Below, piece by piece: positions 27,521 to 36,146 of a stretch of DNA of 64,000 nt; position 1 is the stretch's first letter, and the number at the start of each line of letters is the position of its first letter. Under the pieces are notes generated by a model. That model made no database searches. It was not told the origin of the DNA and saw only the letters and a program-made list of their open reading frames with translations. Source of the DNA: an uncultured Cellvibrionales bacterium (GTDB taxonomy: Bacteria > Pseudomonadota > Gammaproteobacteria > Pseudomonadales > Cellvibrionaceae); NCBI GenBank assembly GCA_913020115.1, contig CAJWBQ010000012.1, positions 49,381 to 113,380 on the forward strand, written 5' to 3'. A program made the position numbers and the translations under genes.

Positions 27521-27961
27521 ATGAAAAGACCAAGAGGCCAATCCAAAGGCTTCACTTTATTGGAACTCATAACGGTCATAACGGTAGTCTCCATCATTGC
27601 CGTCTACACCAGTTCCCGTTCAAGCAGCGTCAGCTGGAGTGAACTGCAAACAAGCCGCGATAATCTAATCGCGGCTTTGTTTCATGCCCAGCAAGTGGCT
27701 ATGGCTAGAGACGGCGCAGGCAGTCAGGTAACCTTTGTTGCCACTAACAGCAGTACCTTTCGTGTCCAGCTCGAAAATGCGGACATCAATCAAAGCTATC
27801 CCTTCAACTTTGCCAATAACGTTGTACTCACGTCTCCTGTGGCATTTCCTTATACTCTTAATTACGACAAACTCGGCCGTACCAACGCCACCACATTTAC
27901 CTTAAGCGGTGGAGGCACCACCATTGATGTAATTTTGAATGGAAGTGGCTATGCCTACTAA
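27521..27961 (+). CDS. mshC: Minor prepilin MshC
   Basis: A 146-residue prepilin starting 22 bp after mshA. The leader MKRPRGQSKG precedes FTLLELITVITVV with the conserved Glu5. The rest is a GspH/FimT-like globular domain (LIAALFHAQQVAMARDG). It is a minor pilin that helps prime fibre assembly. The 3' end overlaps mshD by 11 bp. Confidence 0.88.
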   Translation: MKRPRGQSKGFTLLELITVITVVSIIAVYTSSRSSSVSWSELQTSRDNLIAALFHAQQVAMARDGAGSQVTFVATNSSTFRVQLENADINQSYPFNFANNVVLTSPVAFPYTLNYDKLGRTNATTFTLSGGGTTIDVILNGSGYAY

Positions 27962-28424
27962 GCGCGCTCAGGGTTTTACCCTGATTGAATTACTGGTCTT
28001 CATCGTAGTAGTCAGTTTGTCTCTGGGCGCTTTGGTTGTGGTGATGAATCAAGCTCTTGTTAGGAGTGTTGACCCTATTGTGCAGGTGCGTTTGCTTGAA
28101 TTGGCGCAATCACAACTGGACGAAGTGCAGTCGCGGAAATACGATGAAAACACGCCAACGGGCGGTTCGCCAGCCTGCATCGCAACGTGTGCGGGTGTGG
28201 GCTTGGACGGCGAAACCTTAACCTCTGCGTCCACCCTTGACGATGTAGACGATTTCAACGGCTATACCGCCACGCCGGTGCCGGGTTACACTGTCACAGT
28301 GTCGGTTACATTAGCTGGAGACGATTTGGGTTTAGCGCTCGCCGCCGCGAAGCTGATTACCGTTAATGCCACGTCGGCTTCAGGTGAGTCGGCTACGCTC
28401 AGTACTTACCGGGCAAATTTCTGA
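27951..28424 (+). CDS. mshD: Minor prepilin MshD
   Basis: A 157-residue prepilin. ATG 27951 is preferred to 27939 because GGAAG precedes it by 7 nt and it leaves a short leader (MPTKRAQG) before FTLIELLVFIVVV. Two cysteines occur close together (PACIATCAG). It is a GspI/PilV-like minor pilin. The stop shares a base with the start of mshO. Confidence 0.88.
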   Translation: MPTKRAQGFTLIELLVFIVVVSLSLGALVVVMNQALVRSVDPIVQVRLLELAQSQLDEVQSRKYDENTPTGGSPACIATCAGVGLDGETLTSASTLDDVDDFNGYTATPVPGYTVTVSVTLAGDDLGLALAAAKLITVNATSASGESATLSTYRANF

Positions 28425-29212
28425 TGAACTCCTGTCGTGCGAACGTTCGCGGCTTTACCTTAGTTGAAATGATTACGGTCATTATTGTTTTGTCAGTTGT
28501 TGCCACCATAGGCAGCAACTTCATTATTAGTTCGCTCAACTCTTACAATCAAATTCAAACCCGCTCCAAACTGATCAATACCAGCCGCCAAGCCTTGGAG
28601 CGCATCACACGCCAGATACGAGGTGCCCTACCACACAGCGTTCGCGAAACGAATGCCGAACAATGCCTTGAGTTTTTGCCCGTTTCAGGCGGAGGGAATT
28701 ATCTATCAAGTTTGCCAGACCTCGCAAATGGTGCAGATGGCACTATAAGTTTTGCCGTGGCCAATCATGGTGAAGACTTTGGTAACGCCGCCCATGTTGC
28801 GATTGGCGCTTTAGCCGCCACTGAACTCTATGGCGCGGGGGCTGGCTCACTGGCGGCTCTGGCGGGGCGAAGCGCCAATTTAGTGACTTTAACGGCGGTG
28901 AAAATTTGGCTGCGTAATTCCATTAATGCTCGCTTTTATTTACTGAACAATCCGCAAGCATTTTGCGTAGTGGGTCGCGAGCTGCGTTTCTATCAGAATT
29001 TGGATGTTACCGCGGGCAGCGTGCCGGGCTTGGTCAACGATTGTGCTGGGGCCAATTGCCAAGTGATGGCGATTAACGTATCGGCTATAGACGTGACACT
29101 GGCGGGGGGTACGGAGGACCGTAATACCAAAGTGACTATAGACATAAGTTTTGAGGAGGGCGGTGAAACCGCGGCTTTTCAGCAAGAGGTGTTAATTCGC
29201 AATGTCCCCTAA
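28424..29212 (+). CDS. mshO: Minor prepilin MshO
   Basis: A 262-residue GspJ/PilW-like prepilin. The leader MNSCRANVRG precedes FTLVEMITVIIVL with Glu5. Its large globular domain has three later cysteines (including DCAGANCQ). Its length is typical of MshO. It overlaps both mshD and mshP by a few bases, so translational coupling is likely. Confidence 0.88.
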   Translation: MNSCRANVRGFTLVEMITVIIVLSVVATIGSNFIISSLNSYNQIQTRSKLINTSRQALERITRQIRGALPHSVRETNAEQCLEFLPVSGGGNYLSSLPDLANGADGTISFAVANHGEDFGNAAHVAIGALAATELYGAGAGSLAALAGRSANLVTLTAVKIWLRNSINARFYLLNNPQAFCVVGRELRFYQNLDVTAGSVPGLVNDCAGANCQVMAINVSAIDVTLAGGTEDRNTKVTIDISFEEGGETAAFQQEVLIRNVP

Positions 29213-29657
29213 GCATTTTAGAAAGCGTCAGCAAGGCTTCCTCATGCCCGTGGCCATTTTTATTCTGGTGGTGATGGCCGTGTTTGGCACCACTGTCGCG
29301 CGCAACAGCAATCAAACTAACATCGCAACGGTTCAAGAAGGCGTTTCTACCCAAGCTTTTTTTGCCGCTGAGAGTGGTGCCCAGCGTGCCATGAGCTCGG
29401 TGTTTTACGGAGCGCTAGCACCCACTAGAGCGAGTGCTGACGCAGGCTGCGCGGCCCTGAATGCAAGCGCCGAACCTGAAATTAGTTTTACCGCTCCCGG
29501 CCTAGCCAATTGTACCGCCACCCTCAGTTGCGCAGCGTCAAATGACCCCGACAATACTACTAGCTATTATCGTTTGGTGAGTGTGGCCAACTGTGGAGGT
29601 GGCAGCTTGCGCGCGAGCCGCAGCATAGAAGTGTCGTCCTTTATTAAAGATCTCTAA
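29202..29657 (+). CDS. mshP: MSHA biogenesis protein MshP
   Basis: A 151-residue GspK/PilX-like protein. The N-terminal hydrophobic stretch (FLMPVAIFILVVMAVFG) is preceded by RKRQQG, a degenerate prepilin leader in which Glu5 is absent (position +5 is Val/Ala), as is usual for tip-type minor pilins. The motif AFFAAESGAQRAM is the PilX N-terminal signature. Four to five cysteines follow. It is the last gene of the cluster here; no mshQ adhesin gene follows. It overlaps the convergent receiver gene by 4 bp. Confidence 0.86.
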   Translation: MSPKHFRKRQQGFLMPVAIFILVVMAVFGTTVARNSNQTNIATVQEGVSTQAFFAAESGAQRAMSSVFYGALAPTRASADAGCAALNASAEPEISFTAPGLANCTATLSCAASNDPDNTTSYYRLVSVANCGGGSLRASRSIEVSSFIKDL

Positions 29658-30043
29658 GCATAGTGTCCAGGTCGGGCAATGGCATTTTCTACCTCTTCTA
29701 ATAAAATACGGTCAACCACGGGCATTTCAATAAAGTGACTCGCTCCTGATTTTAAGGCTTGCACCGCAGTGGCAATGTCGCTGCGTGCGGCTAACAGAAT
29801 AATGGGTAAACGAGGCTGTGCCGCCGATAGTAATTCCACCAACACATTGGTTTGCATTTCGGGTTGTTGGGCATTGGCGACAATGGCGCCATCTTTAATG
29901 TCTTTAGGTGCAATGGAGCGAATTAGTGCGTGCAGATCTTGGTAAGCGCGGGCGTTGTAGCCTGCGCGATAAAACAAGGCCTGCAGCGACTGCAACAGCG
30001 CAGGTTCCGAGTGGAGTAAGAAAATGGACGGTCTACTGGCCAT
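29654..30043 (-). CDS. Degenerate (pseudo-)receiver domain protein
   Basis: A 129-residue single receiver fold that has lost its chemistry. The acidic pocket is LLHSEP instead of three Asp/Glu, the phospho-acceptor Asp is replaced by N57 in IVANAQQPEM, and the conserved Lys-Pro is Met-Pro (M107 in FIEMPV). The overall alpha/beta pattern, the Pro after the acceptor and the ILLAARSD and LKSGASHF segments remain. It lies downstream of the FixJ-like gene on the same strand (76-bp gap). It may act as a phosphorylation-independent partner. Confidence 0.8.
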   Translation of the reverse strand: MASRPSIFLLHSEPALLQSLQALFYRAGYNARAYQDLHALIRSIAPKDIKDGAIVANAQQPEMQTNVLVELLSAAQPRLPIILLAARSDIATAVQALKSGASHFIEMPVVDRILLEEVENAIARPGHYA

Positions 30044-30119
30044 GTTGGTGCTTGCCTAAAAGGTGCTAATAGACCATCGTACCTCCACCGCGCTAAACCG
30101 GCATGATCCTAGTCAAACT

Positions 30120-30743
30120 TTAGCTCTCTAGTCGCGACATTTTTTGCACTAACAGGGCCAGAGAAGGGGCGTGCATTTTTTCCATCACGTGGGCGCGATG
30201 AACTTCAATGGTTCGTTGGCTCAAAGACAGTTCGGCAGCGATGACTTTATTCGCATTTCCCGCCAGCATGAGTTGTAAAACCTGTGATTCTCGAGGCGTA
30301 AGCGTCAGTAGATGTTGTTGGGTTTGTTGGCTGTCACGCAGGGCTTCATAGCGTTCAGCGTGCAGACGCAGAGCTTGTTGGATCCGGTCGAGCAGGTCTT
30401 GGTCGTGAAAGGGTTTGGCAATAAAATCCATCGCCCCTTTCTGAATGGCTTTTACCGCCATTGGAATATCGCCGTGGCCCGTTATGAAAATAATGGGCAA
30501 CTTGCTGCCTCGCTCAATGAGTGTTTGCTGTAACTCAATTCCACTCATGCCGGGCATTCGAATATCGAGAAGAATGCAGGCGTGTTGTTCACTTTGATGA
30601 ATGTGCGCGTAGTCGTCGAGAAAGTTGAGCGCGCTACTGTAAGTCTTGCTGTTTAAACCGACCGTACTTAAGAGTAACTCCAGTGAATCGCGGACCGCTT
30701 CATCGTCGTCGACAACATAGACAATCTGAGGGATGTCAGTCAT
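30120..30743 (-). CDS. FixJ-like response regulator (receiver plus LuxR-type HTH)
   Basis: A 207-residue regulator using ATG 30743, which overlaps the end of the kinase gene by 4 bp; a longer frame to 30818 would lie inside the kinase gene. The receiver has DDD at residues 12-14, acceptor D60 in CILLDIRMPGMSG and K110 in FIAKPF. The LuxR/FixJ HTH occupies about residues 145-205 (LTPRESQVLQLMLAGNANK). It is the cognate partner of the adjacent FixL-like kinase and probably controls the oxygen-responsive gene set, possibly the divergent FNR gene. Confidence 0.92.
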   Translation of the reverse strand: MTDIPQIVYVVDDDEAVRDSLELLLSTVGLNSKTYSSALNFLDDYAHIHQSEQHACILLDIRMPGMSGIELQQTLIERGSKLPIIFITGHGDIPMAVKAIQKGAMDFIAKPFHDQDLLDRIQQALRLHAERYEALRDSQQTQQHLLTLTPRESQVLQLMLAGNANKVIAAELSLSQRTIEVHRAHVMEKMHAPSLALLVQKMSRLES

Positions 30744-31882
30744 AAGCTGTTGGCCGACGTAGAGATCGCTGTGGGCAAAGTAAAGTAGAAGCTTGTGCCG
30801 CCCTCGCTTCTCGGGCAATAAGACAATTCGCCACCGTGAGCTTCAATAATCGTTTTACAAATCGACAAACCCATACCCATACCTGCGTCTTTGGTGGTGA
30901 CAAAGGGTTCAAAAATTCGACTTCTAGCCTCTTCATCAATGCCCGCACCTCGGTCATTCACGCGCACGGTGACTCGCTCAGTAGAAGTGGCCTCGGCGGA
31001 AATGACAATGCTTTTTGCCCGCTGGCAAGACTTACTGGCATCCAGTGCATTGCGAATCAAGTTAAACAGAACTTGCTGAAGTTGAATGGGATCTACCATC
31101 ACCTCTGGTAGGCCTGGCTCGAGTTCAAGCTGAATATCTATTTCATCTTGTTCATTGCTTAAGCGAGCTATTTCGATCACCGCCAATATGAGCTTGTCGA
31201 GTTCACAGCGCTGCCGCTCGGTGTCTTGTTCTCTCACCCAGGTGCGAACACCTTTAATAATTTCTCCCGCTCGTAGGGCCTGTTCCGCTATTTTGTCTAA
31301 GGGTTTCTTCAGGGTGTGAAGATCTGGGGTTGCCACGTTCAGTAAGCGTCGGGCGCTTTGCGCGTAGGTGGCTATGGCGCTGAGTGGTTGGTTGATCTCA
31401 TGGGCGATGTTTGCCGCCATTTCGCCCATAACGCTGACGCGAGACACTTGTGCCAGATGAGAAACTAATTGATGTATTTCTTTTTCAGCCTCAGCTAACT
31501 TCGCTTCGCGTGTTTTTTGCTGGCTTAAATCGCGAATAATTCCCACGAATTTGACTTGATTTCCGTCGTGATAGTCACCCACTGATAAGTAAATGGGTAA
31601 TATCTTCCCCGATTTGCAGCGAGCTCTAACTTCCCGACCAATACCAATAATTTTAGCTTCGCCAGAATTTAGGTAGTTGCTTAGATAGCCGTCATGCTGG
31701 GATTTGTCGGGTTCTGGCATTAACAAACTGACATTCTTGCCGAATAATTCATCTTTGCTGTAGCCAAATAGACGTTCAACCGCTGAGTTGACGGCTTCTA
31801 TGGACCCTCGGTCATTGATCAACAAAATGCCGTCAACGGCGGCATTCATAAGCGCGCTAAATTGTTCGTTTGTATCGGTCAT
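30740..31882 (-). CDS. FixL-like PAS sensor histidine kinase
   Basis: A 380-residue soluble kinase. The PAS domain (residues 5-125) contains LMPEPDKSQHDGYL and IIGIGREV. In FixL the His of this HDGY/HDSY motif binds haem, and H63 and R83 sit at the equivalent places. HisKA carries H161 in IAHEINQPLSAI; the ATPase has N (FNLIRNALDAS), G1 (DRGAGID) and G2 (GMGMGLSICK) boxes. There is no membrane segment. Oxygen sensing is plausible, but related PAS kinases without haem share this motif. It forms an operon with the FixJ-like gene. Confidence 0.88.
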   Translation of the reverse strand: MTDTNEQFSALMNAAVDGILLINDRGSIEAVNSAVERLFGYSKDELFGKNVSLLMPEPDKSQHDGYLSNYLNSGEAKIIGIGREVRARCKSGKILPIYLSVGDYHDGNQVKFVGIIRDLSQQKTREAKLAEAEKEIHQLVSHLAQVSRVSVMGEMAANIAHEINQPLSAIATYAQSARRLLNVATPDLHTLKKPLDKIAEQALRAGEIIKGVRTWVREQDTERQRCELDKLILAVIEIARLSNEQDEIDIQLELEPGLPEVMVDPIQLQQVLFNLIRNALDASKSCQRAKSIVISAEATSTERVTVRVNDRGAGIDEEARSRIFEPFVTTKDAGMGMGLSICKTIIEAHGGELSYCPRSEGGTSFYFTLPTAISTSANSL

Positions 31883-32078
31883 AAGTGAACTTGTTTCATG
31901 GTGTTTAACGGGGTGGTCGCCCGAGCATGCTGCATAGTAAACGATGTGTCGAAAAAGGCTCTAAGTATAAACCACAATAGGTTTGGTTTAGTTTAGGTAT
32001 AAGCGCGAATACGATGCTTTAGAGGATTAGCTTACACTGATTCATCGCTGTGTAAACCACCCATCTGAGTGCTGAATT

Positions 32079-32900
32079 ATGACCAACTCTACTGTTTCTT
32101 CGAGCCCTACTTCAACGCGCCGCAGTGCCGATATCATTCACTATAATGCCCGTCAGCCCAGTAGGGCAAGCACTGGCTTGGCCTGTCAGGGCTGTGCGCT
32201 TTCCTCGCTCTGTCTCGATTCTTCCCTCGCAGAAACGAGCAGCGGTCGCGAGCCTGAATTTTTACAGCTTGTGCGTCAAGGTAAGCCCATCGCTAAAGGT
32301 CGACATGTATTCCGTCAAGGCGATGGGTTTAAATCTTTGTATGTGGTGAGGGCAGGGGCCTTAAAAGCCTACAATGTATCGAGTTCCGGTATCGAGCAAG
32401 TTGTAGGGTTTTATTTACCTGGTGACATCGTTGGTTTTGATGGCTTAGTGGAAGAGCGTCACCACAGTTCTTTGATCGCATTGGACACAGCAGCACTTTG
32501 TGAGCTACCGTTCTCAGAACTTGACGCACAGTTGGCTGACAATGAAGGTCAGCGCCGGCAGTTCTTTTCTTTGCAAAGTGCCGCACTTGTTCAGCAGCAG
32601 CGCTTTTTATTGCAACATTGTCAAAACACCGCTGAAGAGCAGTTGGCCGCATTCCTTTTAGATGTATCGGCGCGCTTTAAACGTCGCAACTTGGCCTGCA
32701 ACCGTTTTCGCCTACCTATGTCGCGAAAAGACATTGCTAGCTATTTAGGTTTAGCGGTTGAAACCATCAGCCGCCTATTCAGTCGTTTTCAAACGGCGGG
32801 CTGGATCGATGTGGATGGCCGAGAGATTACCCTGCTAGATTTATCTAGCTTTGAAAATAGCAAATCGCTAAGCTCAGGAGACCAGTCCAAGGAGGCTTGA
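32079..32900 (+). CDS. FNR/ANR-type oxygen-sensing transcription factor
   Basis: A 273-residue CRP/FNR regulator. The N-terminal cysteines C36, C39 and C45 have the exact C-x2-C-x5-C spacing of FNR, and C141 is in the place of the fourth ligand, so an oxygen-labile [4Fe-4S] cluster is expected. The effector domain is followed by an HTH with recognition helix AVETISRLFSRF; the E..SR residues read TTGAT-N4-ATCAA boxes. It is divergent from the FixLJ-like pair and only 1 bp upstream of uspA. Confidence 0.92.
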   Translation: MTNSTVSSSPTSTRRSADIIHYNARQPSRASTGLACQGCALSSLCLDSSLAETSSGREPEFLQLVRQGKPIAKGRHVFRQGDGFKSLYVVRAGALKAYNVSSSGIEQVVGFYLPGDIVGFDGLVEERHHSSLIALDTAALCELPFSELDAQLADNEGQRRQFFSLQSAALVQQQRFLLQHCQNTAEEQLAAFLLDVSARFKRRNLACNRFRLPMSRKDIASYLGLAVETISRLFSRFQTAGWIDVDGREITLLDLSSFENSKSLSSGDQSKEA

Positions 32901-32901
32901 T

Positions 32902-33342
32902 ATGTATAACAGTATTTTGGTGGCAATTGATGCCAGTCAGGAAAGTGTCAACATTATCCGCAAGGGAAAAGCCTTGGCTGAGGCAAGTTCAGCATCGCTT
33001 AAGGTGGTGCACTTTGTTGAGCAACCTTACATCAATTACGCTTATGGTGAATTGGTGGCCCAACAATATTTGCCCAGCACTGAAGAAGTAAAGGCTCAGG
33101 TGATGCCGGCGTTGAGCGCACAAATGGAAGCCGCAGGCGTGCCCGTGTCACAACTGCATATAGAAATAGGCATACCTTCTGAGGCCGTCTGTGCGCTAGC
33201 GCTTGAAGAATCGGCCGATTTAATTGTGGTGGGCAGTCACGGGCGACACGGTCTGCGATTGCTGTTGGGTTCAACCGCTAATAGCATCCTGCACCATGCT
33301 AGATGTGATGTGCTAGCGGTAAGAGTATTTGACGAAGACTGA
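32902..33342 (+). CDS. Universal stress protein UspA family
   Basis: A 146-residue single-domain Usp. It has the N-terminal ILVAIDAS nucleotide-binding strand and the C-terminal GSHGRHGLRLLLGSTANSILHHA motif of ATP-binding Usp proteins. It follows the FNR-type gene directly (AAGGAGG upstream), so it is likely co-transcribed and FNR-controlled, as anaerobic-survival Usp genes are in pseudomonads. Confidence 0.92.
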   Translation: MYNSILVAIDASQESVNIIRKGKALAEASSASLKVVHFVEQPYINYAYGELVAQQYLPSTEEVKAQVMPALSAQMEAAGVPVSQLHIEIGIPSEAVCALALEESADLIVVGSHGRHGLRLLLGSTANSILHHARCDVLAVRVFDED

Positions 33343-33353
33343 GGCGGCCCGCT

Positions 33354-33881
33354 TCAGCGAGCATCGGAAACCTCAATATCAATTTCGATACCCAGCTCGT
33401 CGGCAATGTCGTCGAGCTGCTCGTGGAGTTTGTCGCCGTCAATATCCTGCGGTAGCTGCAACTCTCCCTGGGCCTGAAATAAAGGTTCGCCGGAGTGCGG
33501 TGCGCTGGTGTAGTCGGTGTGCAACTCGGCAAGATTAATTCCATGGCTGGCAAAAGCTTGGGCAATTTCACGAACGATGCCTGGGCGGTCATTGCCAATA
33601 GCGTTAAATACCACTGAGCGGTATTCACCCTGAGCTGAATTTTGCGGGCTTGCCTCGTCCAGAAGAATACGTATATCACTCATTGCGTTTAAAGCAATTT
33701 TTAGCGACTCGGCCTGCTCTGTGTTGACACTCACCTGTACAATTCCTGCAAATTTCCCCGCCATATGCGCCATTCGGCTTTCCTGCCAGTTGCCGCCGTG
33801 ATCAGCAATGACCTTGGCGAGCGCTTCAACGACCCCAGGTTTGTCGTCGCTGATAAGGCTAATCACTAAAATTGTTTTCAT
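33354..33881 (-). CDS. GcvR-like ACT-domain protein
   Basis: A 175-residue protein made of two ACT domains (about 1-85 and 90-170). The first begins LVISLISDDKPGVVEALAKVI and the second VVFNAIGNDRPGIVREIAQAF, both with the Asp-x-Pro-Gly turn that binds amino acids. E. coli GcvR is a glycine-responsive antagonist of GcvA; the same role is possible, but no gcv genes are nearby, so amino-acid ligand and target are open. Confidence 0.85.
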   Translation of the reverse strand: MKTILVISLISDDKPGVVEALAKVIADHGGNWQESRMAHMAGKFAGIVQVSVNTEQAESLKIALNAMSDIRILLDEASPQNSAQGEYRSVVFNAIGNDRPGIVREIAQAFASHGINLAELHTDYTSAPHSGEPLFQAQGELQLPQDIDGDKLHEQLDDIADELGIEIDIEVSDAR

Positions 33882-33998
33882 GAGAATGTGGCACCTTGAA
33901 ACGTGAAAAGACTAAAGTATAGCCATTACCATGCGCATGAGGTAGCGTTGCGGCCTGAATAAACGCTTTAGCGATCACAAAACGAGCACTGCAGAAAC

Positions 33999-34244
33999 AT
34001 GATGATTCCCTGGCAACAACTTACACCTGAGGCTTTACAAGGTTTGATAGAAAATTATGTGGAGCGAGAAGGTACAGATTACGGTGAGCAGGAAGTAGAT
34101 GCCGAAGTGAAGCATAGTCAGATTCTCGCGCAACTCAAATCTGGCCAAGTGCTTATCGTTTATGAGGAGGCGTCGGAAAGTATCAACCTATTAACCCGTC
34201 AAGATTTTGAAAATCATCAACGGGCTTTGGGCGGTGAGCAATAG
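33999..34244 (+). CDS. YheU family protein (UPF0270)
   Basis: An 81-residue acidic protein. The start MMIPWQQLTPEALQGLIE and EREGTDYGEQE are diagnostic of the YheU/UPF0270 family. Either of the two tandem ATGs can be used. Function is unknown. It stands alone on the plus strand. Confidence 0.9.
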   Translation: MMIPWQQLTPEALQGLIENYVEREGTDYGEQEVDAEVKHSQILAQLKSGQVLIVYEEASESINLLTRQDFENHQRALGGEQ

Positions 34245-34267
34245 CGGGGTAAAGGCTCTATTGGTGG

Positions 34268-34549
34268 CTAGTTTTCCAGCAGAGTAATTTTTTCGCCGCC
34301 GTCGAGAATGGGGTTTAGTTTATTCATGGTGCCTTTGCGAGCGTCGCTACTCTGCCAGCGTTTCCAATCCAGAATTGAGCGCCATTTTGAAAGCACGTAA
34401 CGATGATTAGGTTGCTGCATATTGTAAAAAGTTTCACCATTGATAAAACCTTCTGCATGATAGGCTTGGTGTAGCGTATCTTTGGCGGCGGCTTCATAGG
34501 TTGTTTCCATGCCGTCGGCAATTTTACGTTCAATTAACACGTGGATCAT
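34268..34549 (-). CDS. Antibiotic biosynthesis monooxygenase (ABM) fold protein
   Basis: A 93-residue small dimeric alpha/beta-barrel protein. ATG 34549 is used because the ABM fold begins with MIHVLIERK; a start five codons upstream would add nothing. Marks are YEAAAKDTLHQAYHAEGFINGETFYN and VLSKWRSILDWKRW. Such proteins are cofactor-free monooxygenases or haem/small-molecule binders; this one's substrate is unknown. Confidence 0.78.
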   Translation of the reverse strand: MIHVLIERKIADGMETTYEAAAKDTLHQAYHAEGFINGETFYNMQQPNHRYVLSKWRSILDWKRWQSSDARKGTMNKLNPILDGGEKITLLEN

Positions 34550-34597
34550 TCTTTTGGGCCTCAATACAGTGAATCAAATCAGCCCCAATTAAACCAT

Positions 34598-34960
34598 TTA
34601 CCCTTCGTTGCCGCCAGTTAATGCGTTGTTTTCCGATTGCATTATCAGCCACTCTGCAGCTGAAGCCCAGTCTTCAATCAAGCCGCGCAGAATAGCTTTC
34701 TTTTCGGCATCCCTGTTTTTCAGGGCACTTTTCCCCAGTTCGGTTAAGGCCGCGACAATTTTGCCGACCGTACTGGCGTCGAGTATGGCGCAGGGTATAG
34801 TGGCATTGGGGGTCATGAGAATATTACGCACTGACAGCGCCAGCGCTGGATGATGGCTTCGAAGCAAGTCTACACTTGCGTTAAGCGTCTCTTGTGCCAG
34901 TAGGGCGGGGTGGCCCATTAGGCAAGGGGGTGCTAGGGTACCGTCGATCTCGGGAATCAA
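34598..34960 (-). CDS. Hypothetical protein
   Basis: A 120-residue mostly helical soluble protein that I do not recognise. The centre has MTPNATIPCAILDASTVGKIV and a Lys/Asp-rich helix, with no signal or membrane segment. It precedes the ABM gene on the same strand by 48 bp. No Shine-Dalgarno of note. Confidence 0.6.
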   Translation of the reverse strand: MIPEIDGTLAPPCLMGHPALLAQETLNASVDLLRSHHPALALSVRNILMTPNATIPCAILDASTVGKIVAALTELGKSALKNRDAEKKAILRGLIEDWASAAEWLIMQSENNALTGGNEG

Positions 34961-35077
34961 AACAAGGTCCTCGCTGCGATCTACCTTATATCAGTGTAGC
35001 AGTTGATTTTGAATTCACGAGTTGATTAGGCGACAATACATGACCTCAATCAATTTCACCCTACTTAGTGGAGCACA

Positions 35078-35320
35078 ATGACAACTCAAGCGGATACCAC
35101 ACTCGACGCCTCAGGGCTTTTATGCCCCGAACCGGTCATGATGTTGCACAACGTGGTGAAAGATGTAGCGGTGGGTGCGGTAATCGAAGTGATCGCGACG
35201 GACCCCTCGACGAAGCGGGACATTCCAAAGTTTTGCGCTTTTCTCGGCCACGAACTCTTGTCCAGTGAAGATCGTGACAAACAGTACTTTTATTATATCC
35301 GTAAAGGCCTTGGCGCCTAA
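35078..35320 (+). CDS. tusA: Sulfurtransferase TusA
   Basis: An 80-residue TusA/SirA protein. The active Cys is C16 in LLCPEPVM (CPxP motif); DPSTKRDIPKFCAFLGHEL completes the family pattern. It passes sulfane sulphur from IscS to the TusBCD relay for 2-thiolation of U34 in tRNA by MnmA. This fits with mnmC and trmL elsewhere in the window. It converges on the next gene, with a 4-bp overlap. Confidence 0.93.
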   Translation: MTTQADTTLDASGLLCPEPVMMLHNVVKDVAVGAVIEVIATDPSTKRDIPKFCAFLGHELLSSEDRDKQYFYYIRKGLGA

Positions 35321-36015
35321 GGCCTGTCTACTAAGAGTGAAATTGCCGCCAAGGCTTCAGGGTCTTCGGCTTTTATTTTATTGGCGATTTGGTGTTGGAA
35401 AAAATACTTGAAAGACTCGCTGCCCTGGGCGGTATAAAGACAGTCGTCTCCGGGTAGTATCGGCGTGGCCTCCACCTTGCTTTCATCCGCTAACATCCCC
35501 TGTAAATCACCATTGTTAAGCAGGCGCCAACTGATGACCTCTGTCAGAGTGATATTGGCAAAGTCATCGGTGGCGAGCACCGCATGGGTGCCAATTGTGT
35601 CTGGTAGTTCCTGAACAACCTCATCGGGTTCGTCAGAGTCTATTTCATAGTATTCTGCTGCGGTTTCAAGTTCCACAACCTTGTGAATGGGTGCCTCATA
35701 GAAAATTTCATCAATACCAGGGTCGTAATAGCCTTCCCAGCGGCCGTTGAGAGGATCACTAATATCGGGTGAGGCAATAATGTCACTTAACCAAGGCACC
35801 AGACCCACCACCTCGCCATTTGCGCGGAGGCCCCAGCAGAGTATTTTTAGACTAAATAATTTATCGGAGTGGGTGTCGTTAGAGTAAAGTACTTCTAAAC
35901 CGTCGAGTTCGGGGGACAGGCGAACAAAGCGAGTGTCCACGATCGACTGAAGCGATTTGCCGGTAAACATATCAACCACATTGTCGTGGTTGTGACTATC
36001 GGGTGAGGACTTCAT
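35317..36015 (-). CDS. Hypothetical protein, acidic
   Basis: A 232-residue soluble acidic protein. ATG 36015 is chosen because a strong AGGAGGT sits 7 nt before it; the frame opens further upstream without a site. The segment VVDMFTGKSLQSIVDTRFV and the central WRLLNNGDLQGMLADES look like a conserved gammaproteobacterial hypothetical. No catalytic motif is seen. It overlaps tusA by 4 bp at the 3' end. Confidence 0.72.
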   Translation of the reverse strand: MKSSPDSHNHDNVVDMFTGKSLQSIVDTRFVRLSPELDGLEVLYSNDTHSDKLFSLKILCWGLRANGEVVGLVPWLSDIIASPDISDPLNGRWEGYYDPGIDEIFYEAPIHKVVELETAAEYYEIDSDEPDEVVQELPDTIGTHAVLATDDFANITLTEVISWRLLNNGDLQGMLADESKVEATPILPGDDCLYTAQGSESFKYFFQHQIANKIKAEDPEALAAISLLVDRP

Positions 36016-36146
36016 AATACACCTCCTGACAGAAACCCTGGCGAAAGCGTGTTCTTTCCCAGTTAAGGTATATCTTGCTGCCAAAAAGCACAATACCTAG
36101 TGTTGTAATTGATTAAAATCCCTAATGGGCAGATATTGGAAAAATC

